A stretch of 64,000 bases of DNA. Source: an uncultured Saprospiraceae bacterium. GTDB taxonomy: Bacteria; Bacteroidota; Bacteroidia; Chitinophagales; Saprospiraceae. Both the position numbers and the translations under genes were made by a program. The notes below the pieces were generated by a model. The model saw only the letters and a program-made list of their open reading frames with translations, was not told the DNA's origin and made no database searches. Location: assembly GCA_937951615.1 (NCBI GenBank), contig CALFBH010000085.1:1-64000 (forward strand), written 5' to 3'. This document shows positions 47,949 through 55,530 of the stretch, in pieces; the stretch's first letter is position 1; each line of letters starts with the position of its first letter.

Positions 47949-50795
47949 CTATTCTTCTTTTGGAAGTATAGATACATGAATCTTTAATTCAGTAACCAAG
48001 GGATCAGTATTTGCAATAATATTGACTTCCTGATATTGCTCACCATCTTTATCTTTACTGTCAAATTCTACTTTTATTTCCCCTGTTCCACCTGGTGGAA
48101 TTGGAGACTTAGGCCAGTCAGGGACTGTACAACCACAAGAACCCGAAGCAAATTCAATCACCAAATCGGCATCACCAGTATTTGTGAATTTAAAGGTATG
48201 GACTGATTTTTCTCCTTTTTTCAGCGTTCCAAAATCATGAAAAGTTTCTGCAAAATCCATGCTTGTAATTTCCTGCGTTTCTCCAATAGGCGCAGTAGGT
48301 GTTACATCAACATCAAGTTCCGGCTTTTCGGGAACAGCTTCTTCTGCAACTTCCAAAACACCTACAGCTTCCTCTATAGTCTCCACTACAGTTTCTACAG
48401 GTAGTGATTCTTCTATAGTTTCTCTTATAGCTTCTTCTACAACAGTTTCTACGGGAGCAGTGTAAGTCGTCACAGGCTCTGTATAAGTTGTTACAGGTTC
48501 TACATAAACTGGCTCGGTGTAAGAAGGCTCAGTCACAGGCTCATAATACTCTTCAGAGTAAGATGGACTGGTCAGCATAGTCTCAGGGTCGGGACCTGGT
48601 GCATAAGTTGTTGTGGTCGGCGTATAAGTAGAGTAAGTCGTTGTCGGTGCAGTATATGAATCATACGAATTATACGACGAATCATACGAATCGTAGGAAT
48701 TATAAGAGTCATAAGTCGGGGATAAAGGCACACGAATACGTCCGTCAAAATCTGTACCTTCAATAATCTTAAATTCAGTCCGGCGATTACGCTGACGTCC
48801 TTCTGGATTATCTGTTCCTTCGTAAGTTTCATTAGGTGCGATTGGAATATCTTCACCATAATACTTAGGAACTAGGCGACTGTTTGGTACACCACGCATT
48901 TCCAGATAACTTATAGCTGAAATAGTCCGATTTTCTGATAATTTGTAATTATAGTCATTATCACCTCTTGAGTCAGTATGAGAAGAAACTTCTACCACCA
49001 ACTGAGGGTAAGTTGTCAAGATATTAGCAATATCATCTAAACGTATAGAGGCGTCCGAGCGGATATTAGATTGATCAAAGTCAAAGTATATCGTATCCAG
49101 TTTAGGCAATACAAAAGTGTATTGAGGTGCTGGCGGTGGAGGCGGCGGCGGCGGTGGAAGTGGTGGTGGCGGCGGCGGCGGTGGAGGAGGTGGCGGTGGA
49201 GGAACAGGCTTCAGAAATACATCTCTTTCAAAAGAAGCCGCATCATTCAGATCATAAGTATTGATAAGATCTGTCGTGTCTGGATAATAACCAATTCGGC
49301 TAGCCACCAGTTTATAAGATTTATTGCGACGCAAAACAAATTCGTGTCTGTTTGTATCTTGCTCAATCTTAGTTTCTAGTAAAGTCTGTGTTTCAGGATC
49401 TACTTCATATAATTTAACTGTACCGTTTACCAATGCTTCCTCTGTTTCTTTGTTGTACATCAGCGTAGAAACATTATATGGAATACGATCTAGTAAAGTA
49501 GCCATGAAAATATCGTCACAGCAAGTTTCACTTTTCAAAGAAATCGTACCTGGTCGATTGGAAACCAAAAAGGCATGATAACCATCTGGTGCGATAGAGA
49601 AAAACATATCATCTACGCGAGAATTAATCTCTTTGCCCATGTGTTCTGGCTCAGACCATACGCTTCTTTCCCAACGGGCAGTATACACATCATAGCCACC
49701 TATAGTTGGATGACCTGTGGTACTAAAGAAAAATTCATCGTTGTGGAAAGATGGTGAAACTTCATGTCCAGGTGTATTGATACGGTTACCCAAATTGATA
49801 GGCTTGCTGAATTTGCCATTACCTTCAAAGTAAACATAAAAAACATCCCAGCCACCATATCCACCAGCCATATCAGAAGTAAAGAATAAAACTTCTTTAC
49901 CATCCAATTTGCCAATAGCAGGATGCTTATAGGAGTACTGAGCACCACCAAAACCATCTTTAGTAATTATTTTTCCACCGCTAAATTTGCCTTCTGGCGA
50001 ACCTTTAGCCATGTATAAATCACATTTTTGCTTGTCTTCAATAACACAACGAGTGAAAATCATAGTCTCGCCACTCTCTGTTACAGCACCACCAGTGGTA
50101 TGGAAGCCAGATTTATTAATCCCCTTGACAGGTTCACCAGCCGTCCATGTACCACCCTGAACACGGTCAGATACATATAACTTGGCGTAAATGTCGTCTC
50201 CTGGATCTTCAATGATAATAATCGAATCTGTGCGGATAGAAGAAAAGAATAAGCGATCTTTATAGGCAGTAGGTGCCTGCTCAGTAGAAGCAGAATTGAT
50301 GCCAGGTCCAAGATTCATGACCACCATACTTTCGTCGGTCTCCATCGTCTTGGCTTTTTGCGCACCAATAATTTCATTTTCAGCCAACTGCTCATACACT
50401 GGATCTTCATTATTTTGCATAAAGCTGCGGAACTCTCCAATAGCTTCTTCATAACGACCATTCATTTTCAGCAAACGGGCATATATGAAACGAGCATTTG
50501 GGTATTTCCCATTGCTATCCATACGGAGCAACTGACCATACCAGTCTTCTGCCTGCTCATAATCTCTCAGCAGATATTGTAAATAAGCAATTTTGTGAGC
50601 AACATCCAAATTGCCTGGGTCATCCTCATGGATGGCCTCGTACCAGGCCAACGCATTATAGGTGTCTCCTCTATCATAAATCTGTTGGGCAACTTTCAGC
50701 TTTTTAGCTGTGGATAGGTTGCCTTTTACCGGCTGGGCAACCAGCGATAGAGACGTGAGGGAAAGTATAATGAAAACAATCCAAAAGGTTCTCAT
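47949..50795 (-). CDS. TPR/WD40-like propeller OmpA protein with C-terminal DUF1573 domain
   Basis: A 948-residue envelope protein related to the PorE/gliding-associated OmpA family. After a signal peptide (MRTFWIVFIILSLTSLSLVA) come N-terminal TPR-like helices (about 30-150), a PD40-type propeller (about 165-435: DRLFFSSIRTDSI, KEVLFFTSDMAGGYGGWDVF, DEFFFSTTGHPTIGGYDVYT), a carboxypeptidase-like beta domain, a poly-Pro stretch (about 530-555) and an OmpA peptidoglycan-binding domain (YFDFDQSNIRSDASIRLDDI, SHTDSRGDNDYNYKLSENRT). A YDSY/TTTY/Pro-Glu linker follows, and then an unusual extra C-terminal DUF1573 domain (TFHDFGTLKKGEKSVHTFKF, SCGCTVPDWPKSPIPPGG). The PorP/SprF gene lies 79 bp upstream on the same strand; the pair probably anchors or assists T9SS or gliding machinery. 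Confidence 0.88.
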   Translation of the reverse strand: MRTFWIVFIILSLTSLSLVAQPVKGNLSTAKKLKVAQQIYDRGDTYNALAWYEAIHEDDPGNLDVAHKIAYLQYLLRDYEQAEDWYGQLLRMDSNGKYPNARFIYARLLKMNGRYEEAIGEFRSFMQNNEDPVYEQLAENEIIGAQKAKTMETDESMVVMNLGPGINSASTEQAPTAYKDRLFFSSIRTDSIIIIEDPGDDIYAKLYVSDRVQGGTWTAGEPVKGINKSGFHTTGGAVTESGETMIFTRCVIEDKQKCDLYMAKGSPEGKFSGGKIITKDGFGGAQYSYKHPAIGKLDGKEVLFFTSDMAGGYGGWDVFYVYFEGNGKFSKPINLGNRINTPGHEVSPSFHNDEFFFSTTGHPTIGGYDVYTARWERSVWSEPEHMGKEINSRVDDMFFSIAPDGYHAFLVSNRPGTISLKSETCCDDIFMATLLDRIPYNVSTLMYNKETEEALVNGTVKLYEVDPETQTLLETKIEQDTNRHEFVLRRNKSYKLVASRIGYYPDTTDLINTYDLNDAASFERDVFLKPVPPPPPPPPPPPPPPLPPPPPPPPPAPQYTFVLPKLDTIYFDFDQSNIRSDASIRLDDIANILTTYPQLVVEVSSHTDSRGDNDYNYKLSENRTISAISYLEMRGVPNSRLVPKYYGEDIPIAPNETYEGTDNPEGRQRNRRTEFKIIEGTDFDGRIRVPLSPTYDSYNSYDSYDSSYNSYDSYTAPTTTYSTYTPTTTTYAPGPDPETMLTSPSYSEEYYEPVTEPSYTEPVYVEPVTTYTEPVTTYTAPVETVVEEAIRETIEESLPVETVVETIEEAVGVLEVAEEAVPEKPELDVDVTPTAPIGETQEITSMDFAETFHDFGTLKKGEKSVHTFKFTNTGDADLVIEFASGSCGCTVPDWPKSPIPPGGTGEIKVEFDSKDKDGEQYQEVNIIANTDPLVTELKIHVSILPKEE

Positions 50796-50874
50796 ATTTG
50801 TTTATATCTTTAAATTTAGCGATTAATAATACATATAAAATGTATCATTCGGAATTTCATGGTTTTCAATATTC

Positions 50875-51885
50875 TTAGAATCGAGGGCAGAACAAGACTG
50901 GCTTGACGACAGGTGTCTTGTAGATTTTTGCCGTATAAGATAAAGCCAATTCGTAAGCTCCACGTCCGCGACTTGCTGTAGTCAATGATGAAGTATTGAC
51001 GTCATAAGCAATGCCAGCCTTTAAGCCTTTATAGTCCATTCCAATCATCAGGATAGCAGCATCCCCGAGGCGATAGCCTAAGCCAGAATACAAAGTAACA
51101 TTGCGTTCTGGATTGATGTGATAGCCCAATTTAGCTTCGGCTATGGCTTCTCTCGCTTTCGCTTGAGTTTGGAACAAAAAGGTAGGGGACAAGACCAAAC
51201 GACTAGATAAGTCGTAATTGAAACCAGCATGTCCTAAGATACGCGATTTCAATTTGCCATCACTTAGGAAAGCATCGTCTGGATTAGAAACGTGGAAAGC
51301 ACTTGCTCCAACATAAAAGTTGAATTTGCTGGACAAATAAGAGTTAATCAATCCACCAACATTAAAATCAAGATAAGAAACACTTGATTCAAAATTAGCT
51401 AGACCAAATTCCTGGCTAGTCGTTCCACTGATTAGTTCGTCTTCAAATAGCAGCTCGTTCTGATCAATTGTTTTCTGGACAAAACCACCCTGTCCTCCAA
51501 GTGAGAATACAGTATTGGATTTTTTACCCAGTCCCAAGTGGTAAGAAATAGAAGCTAAAGCAGTTAGATTGTTTAAGGCAGCACTACCTGCCTGGTCATT
51601 ACTCACAACAACACCGGCACCAAACCAGTCGTTTTTACCAAAACCACGGATAATCGGCGCATCCAGAAAAACGGCTGGCGTCACATACTGATTGGTCAAA
51701 ACGCTCGACCACTGATCTCGATAGATTCCTCCAATACGAAAAGTACCCTCATAAGCACCAGTGAGTGCAGGGTTCAATGTCAGTGGCGACATATCGTATT
51801 GTGAAAAATGAATGTCCTGTGCTTTTACAAGTCCACCACAGGCAAAAATGAGTAAGATTACAATGATTCCTCTCAAGGATTTCAT
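50875..51885 (-). CDS. PorP/SprF family type IX secretion membrane protein
   Basis: A 336-residue outer-membrane protein with a signal peptide (GIIVILLIFACGGLVKAQ) and the family start DIHFSQYDMSPLTLNPALTG, then GTFRIGGIYRDQWSSVL. The remainder is alternating beta-strand sequence ending in LSYTAKIYKTPVVKPVLFCPRF. PorP and SprF proteins help place T9SS cargo or adhesins at the surface. It is first in a two-gene operon with the OmpA-DUF1573 protein, the usual pairing. Confidence 0.93.
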   Translation of the reverse strand: MKSLRGIIVILLIFACGGLVKAQDIHFSQYDMSPLTLNPALTGAYEGTFRIGGIYRDQWSSVLTNQYVTPAVFLDAPIIRGFGKNDWFGAGVVVSNDQAGSAALNNLTALASISYHLGLGKKSNTVFSLGGQGGFVQKTIDQNELLFEDELISGTTSQEFGLANFESSVSYLDFNVGGLINSYLSSKFNFYVGASAFHVSNPDDAFLSDGKLKSRILGHAGFNYDLSSRLVLSPTFLFQTQAKAREAIAEAKLGYHINPERNVTLYSGLGYRLGDAAILMIGMDYKGLKAGIAYDVNTSSLTTASRGRGAYELALSYTAKIYKTPVVKPVLFCPRF

Positions 51886-52186
51886 AGTGTCGGTTTTTCA
51901 GATTTTCAATAGTTTGAAGCAACAATATATCAATTAATGCTCAAATTTTACACTTTTATATAAAAATAGCAACATCAAAAATATTCTTTGCTACTTTACT
52001 TAGTACCGAATACGGGAATACTACCCCTTGTCGAATACTATAAAATGACTTTATTATGACCCAGGTGATAACATCAAACAAAATTAATGAATACTAAATG
52101 TTAATTCGCCTGAAACAAGACCCAAAATTAACTAATGTTTTTTAAAAAACAGGAAAGAATGGAGTATTTGTTAATATCTCTTATTG
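51886..52186. other. Intergenic region upstream of porP/sprF-like gene
   Basis: About 300 bp, AT-rich. It contains AGTACCGAATACGGGAATAC and TTGTCGAATACTA, weakly reminiscent of the GTTCGA-type element ends at 47794-47923. No gene or clear hairpin was identified. Confidence 0.5.
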
Positions 52187-53158
52187 TTAAAATGAGAAAT
52201 ACGAATGGATTAAGTCTAAGATTTGGGTATTGTCAATTTCAGCCATGCATCTAAAGTGTCCTTTTGGACATTGATCCGAACCGATTTTTGAACAGGGACG
52301 ACAAGAGAGCGCGTGAACCTCTATAATATGATGTTCGGTTTGGTAAGGATACATGCCAAAGGCAGGAACAGTATTTCCCCAAACACTAATGATCGGTTTT
52401 TTTAGTGCTGCGCCAATATGCATCAATCCAGTATCGTGTGTGAGCAGCAGGCGAGACTGTTGTACCCAGGATGCAGAACCGTGTAAAGAATATTGTCCGC
52501 AGGCATTATATACTTGTTTGCCAACCTTGTCTACAATGTATTCGCCATTTTCCCGATCTTCTTTGCCGCCTAATAAAACGATTGGGGCATTTATTTTTTT
52601 AACTAAGTCAATCATCTTTTCCACAGGCAGGCGTTTGGTGGCGAATTTTGCACCAATGGCAAATGCAATATACTCGTTTTGTGCCAAACCATATTTTGAA
52701 AGTTGAATGATTGCTGTTTCGGGAATAAAATAATCGAGTCCTGCCTGATCGTTTTCCACGCCCAGTGATTTGACGGTTTCAAAATAACGATCTACGATAT
52801 GTTGATCTGGCAGGCGATTTATTTTAAAATTGGTCAGTAACCATTTTTCAAGGTTGAGTTTTGGAAAGGAGGAAGTAGGGAGACCAAGATGCCACTTGAG
52901 TCGTAGGGTACGAAGGTTGTGGTGTAGGTCGATGATATAATCAAACTGTGCTGCTTTGAGGTCGGGCAGCAAGCTATCAATTTCACCTTCCATTGCCCAG
53001 ACCTTATGTATATAAGGATTAGGAATCAATATCGACTGGTAAGCTGTCTTGGTAAGATAATGTATTTCTGCACCCAATTGTTGCTGCAAACAACGAACAA
53101 CTGGCGTGGTGAGTACAATGTCACCAATAGAACTGAACCTTGTGATTAATATTTTGAT
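52187..53158 (-). CDS. Glycosyltransferase family 9 (heptosyltransferase-like), start codon missing
   Basis: The protein (323 residues if read from 53158) belongs to glycosyltransferase family 9: the N-terminus KILITRFSSIGDIVLTTPVV matches the conserved ADP-heptose:LPS transferase start, and later FAIGAKFATKRLPVEKMIDL, VLLGGKEDRENGEYI and LLTHDTGLMHIGAALKKPII form the donor-binding half. A Cys-rich segment (CRPCSKIGSDQCPKGHFRC) near the end is common in the family. In the position expected for ATG the codon is ATC (53158-53156), and no in-frame ATG, GTG or TTG precedes the conserved N-terminus; the first is TTG at 53089, inside the fold. A word repeat directly abuts this point. It may start at ATC/ATT at low efficiency, or be a recent pseudogene. 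Confidence 0.85.
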   Translation of the reverse strand: MKILITRFSSIGDIVLTTPVVRCLQQQLGAEIHYLTKTAYQSILIPNPYIHKVWAMEGEIDSLLPDLKAAQFDYIIDLHHNLRTLRLKWHLGLPTSSFPKLNLEKWLLTNFKINRLPDQHIVDRYFETVKSLGVENDQAGLDYFIPETAIIQLSKYGLAQNEYIAFAIGAKFATKRLPVEKMIDLVKKINAPIVLLGGKEDRENGEYIVDKVGKQVYNACGQYSLHGSASWVQQSRLLLTHDTGLMHIGAALKKPIISVWGNTVPAFGMYPYQTEHHIIEVHALSCRPCSKIGSDQCPKGHFRCMAEIDNTQILDLIHSYFSF

Positions 53159-53159
53159 G

Positions 53160-53311
53160 GTAATCTGGTGATTGGTGTATTGGTAACTGGTGTATTGGTG
53201 ATTGGTAACTGGTGTATTAGTAACTGGTAACTGGTAACTGGTAAGACAACTAATTACTAGTCACCAATCACTAATCACTAATACACTAATCACCAATACA
53301 CCAATCACTAC
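53160..53311. repeat. CCAATCACCAATACACCA inverted word repeat
   Basis: The left arm repeats GGTGATTGGTGTATTGGTAA, CTGGTGTATTGG (53167-53243). The right arm repeats CACCAATCACTAATCACTAA, TACACTAATCACCAATACAC (53262-53310). It lies between the glycosyltransferase 5' end and the META lipoprotein 3' end and touches both. Confidence 0.93.
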
Positions 53312-53733
53312 TTTTTGAAAACTAATATCCTATTGTCAGCAGTACGCATTTGCAGTTTACCGCCATCTGTATTGAACGTTTTCACTGCGCCTAGTATATC
53401 TGTATAAGCACCTGCCTGTGTCATGATGTCCTGTGGCTGGCACAATTTTCTGGTTTTTCCGATCTGACCTACGCTTAAACTACAGTCACTTAGCGTATAA
53501 GCACCAAAGTAGTCATTACAGCCATCAGAGCCTTCTACCTTTTTGTCTGTCGTATTAAAATTCAGGGTGACTGGGCTATCTGTACGCGGTATCAATGGAG
53601 CAGATACTGATCCGTATTCTTCAAGCGTCCAGGTATTGGAAGTCATCAATGCGGAATCGCAGTTTTCGCAGGCTGAAATAGTGAGCAGGGCAATTGCCGC
53701 TACTGCGCACAGAATTGTTTTTAAAATTTTCAT
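53308..53733 (-). CDS. META-domain lipoprotein
   Basis: A 141-residue lipoprotein: the signal ends in LLTISAC with lipid-attachment Cys22. The mature part is a META domain (HslJ-like): NTWTLEEYGSVSAPLIPRTD, VEGSDGCNDYFGAYTLSDCS and TRKLCQPQDIMTQAGAYTDI, with the SGCN-type motif seen here as DGCNDYFG. The exact function of META lipoproteins is not settled; some relate to heat shock or inhibitor resistance. The start is ATG 53733. The terminator of the upstream OmpA gene lies between them, so it has its own promoter. Confidence 0.87.
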   Translation of the reverse strand: MKILKTILCAVAAIALLTISACENCDSALMTSNTWTLEEYGSVSAPLIPRTDSPVTLNFNTTDKKVEGSDGCNDYFGAYTLSDCSLSVGQIGKTRKLCQPQDIMTQAGAYTDILGAVKTFNTDGGKLQMRTADNRILVFKK

Positions 53734-53770
53734 AATTTGTTTTTATGCTCATGCAAGTTAAAAAGAAAAA

Positions 53771-53797
53771 GGCAGAAGTTTCAAAGAAACTTCTGCC
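53771..53797 (-). terminator. Terminator of DUF937-OmpA gene
   Basis: A perfect 12-bp stem GGCAGAAGTTTC / GAAACTTCTGCC with loop AAA; on the minus strand it is followed by a T-rich run (complement of AAAAGAAAAA, 53761-53770). Confidence 0.92.
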
Positions 53798-53878
53798 TGA
53801 AAAATATAAAATATATTTATCTAAAAAAGCAACAAAGCCAAAACTGTGGTCTAAGCTGTTACTCCCAACTTAGCTAAA

Positions 53879-55207
53879 CTATCTTTTTGTAACCACGACT
53901 TCTACACGACGGTTTTCAGCAGCAGCAGTATTAGCTGCATTAACAGGTTTTTCAGAACCCATACCTTGTGTCGTTAAGCGATTAGCACTGATACCAGATT
54001 TCTCTAGTTGAGCTTTAACGGCATTAGCGCGTGCCAAAGACAATGCTTTGTTCTTCGCAGCATTACCTGAGCTGTCCGTGTGACCTTCGATATTGAGGTG
54101 TACTTTAGGGAAAGCTTTAAGTACTTTAGACATTTCAGCAACTTCCTTCAATGAACCAGCATCCAGATTCGCAGAACCTGTAGCGAAAGTCAGATTGTCA
54201 AAAGTAAAACGTTTGCCTACTTCCGTACCTGCAACACCTAAGAAGCTAGTGAATTTATCACCGAAAGAACCTTCTTTAAAGCCAACTTTAAGTCCGCCTG
54301 GAAGTTCGAAAGATTTAACACCATCTACTACTGTAGAGCTGAAACCTTTTACGACATCACCTACTTTGTTTACAGCGTCTCCAGCCAAATCTTTAGTCCC
54401 TTCGGCTAAATCTTTTGCACCATCAACAACAGTACCAGCACCATCTTTAACAGTATCTGTTACTGAATCAGCCATATCACCAGCAGGATTAGCACAACCC
54501 ATTCTGCTGAGCAACCAGCCACCAAGTAATACGATACCTACTAATGGCAATAACCATCTTAGGAAAGAAGCACCTTTCTTAGCTGTATCAACACCTGCAT
54601 CCGCAACTTTACCACCAACGTTAGTTGCTGTATTTACGACATTACCAGCTGCACCTTTTACACCACCAAGGAGACTACCTAAGCCAAGCTCATCGCCCAT
54701 ACCTGCTGGAAGAGCTGCTTTGATATAATCTTTTTGTCCGCCAAGTAAACTTGCCAAACCGGAAGCATTCAAACCTTGAGATTTTACTTGCTTACCAATC
54801 AGTCCCATAAGGATAGGAGCTGCCATACTCATCAATGAAGATGCACCACCTCTTTGCAAACCTGCAATAGAAGCTATCTTACCTACAACAGAACCTAAGC
54901 CGCTGCCGAAAATACCATTCAAAATACCTTCACCTGATTTAGTTGCCTGACGAGTAGCTTCGCCACCGCTGAACAAATCAGTCATGTTGTCCATAATACC
55001 ACCATCGTGGCCATCGTCTTTAATCATATTGAACAACGCATTTGCGCCGCTCTGTGTAGAAGATTTTTTCATTAATCCTCCAAGCAATGTTGGCATGATA
55101 CCGTCCATTGCACTTTGTGTAGCAGAAGTACTGCCGCCAATCATTTTGGCTGCCTGTCCAATGACTGCACCCGAAAGTTGGTCTTTTACAAGTCCTAATA
55201 AATTCAT
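53879..55207 (-). CDS. DUF937 - transmembrane - OmpA fusion protein
   Basis: A 442-residue protein. Residues 1-185 are DUF937-like, glycine and alanine rich (MNLLGLVKDQLSGAVIGQAA, QSAMDGIMPTLLGGLMKKSS, MSMAAPILMGLIGKQVKSQG). One transmembrane helix follows at about 217-236 (LRWLLPLVGIVLLGGWLLSR). After a helical Asp/Val/Lys linker comes the OmpA domain (FDNLTFATGSANLDAGSLKE, VHLNIEGHTDSSGNAAKNKA, LTTQGMGSEKPVNAANTAAA) ending ENRRVEVVVTKR. No signal peptide is present, so the DUF937 part is expected in the cytoplasm and OmpA in the periplasm, linking inner membrane to peptidoglycan. A strong terminator follows. Confidence 0.88.
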   Translation of the reverse strand: MNLLGLVKDQLSGAVIGQAAKMIGGSTSATQSAMDGIMPTLLGGLMKKSSTQSGANALFNMIKDDGHDGGIMDNMTDLFSGGEATRQATKSGEGILNGIFGSGLGSVVGKIASIAGLQRGGASSLMSMAAPILMGLIGKQVKSQGLNASGLASLLGGQKDYIKAALPAGMGDELGLGSLLGGVKGAAGNVVNTATNVGGKVADAGVDTAKKGASFLRWLLPLVGIVLLGGWLLSRMGCANPAGDMADSVTDTVKDGAGTVVDGAKDLAEGTKDLAGDAVNKVGDVVKGFSSTVVDGVKSFELPGGLKVGFKEGSFGDKFTSFLGVAGTEVGKRFTFDNLTFATGSANLDAGSLKEVAEMSKVLKAFPKVHLNIEGHTDSSGNAAKNKALSLARANAVKAQLEKSGISANRLTTQGMGSEKPVNAANTAAAENRRVEVVVTKR

Positions 55208-55530
55208 GATTTCTTATTAAATTATGGTTAGTTGATTCAAGTTGTGAAAAACTTGCGTTAGTTAAAATCATCCTTCTGACGGAAAATTATAAATAGGTAA
55301 CAAATATATGGTAAGTATTATATCCCGACCAAATATCGCCTGACTTATATTGTCTTATAAATTTTTAAAAACTTACATTCAGTATGATTTCAGGCGTCAG
55401 GCGTCAAGAGATAGGCGTCAGGTGGGAAGCGTCGGAAAAAACAAACTCCAAATTCTCCAAAACGGTCATTTCGACAGGCTCAATGACCGTTTTTGGGGAT
55501 TTAGAGTTTTTCCTATTTGGCACTTTTTCG
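55208..55530. repeat. Gap with AGGCGTCAGGCGTC and TTTCGACAGGCTCAATGACC words
   Basis: It holds TTTCAGGCGTCAGGCGTCAA, GATAGGCGTCAGG (55388-55421) and a hairpin with outer ACTCCAAATTC / GGGGATTTAGAG and inner GGTCATT-TCGACAGGCTC-AATGACC (55465-55489). The latter can end transcription of the downstream LRR gene on the minus strand. No coding sequence is present. Confidence 0.8.

Noticed and set aside
49071-49379. An Arg/Trp-rich open frame (RRRRRRWKWWWRRRRWRRW) resembling a cationic peptide
   Set aside because: It is the antisense of the poly-proline linker of the OmpA protein; composition is an artefact of CCN codons read in reverse.
54093-54728. A 211-codon Pro/Ser/Thr-rich open frame opposite the DUF937-OmpA gene
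   Set aside because: Antisense of a gene with clear domains; composition is the mirror of its Gly/Val/Lys codons.
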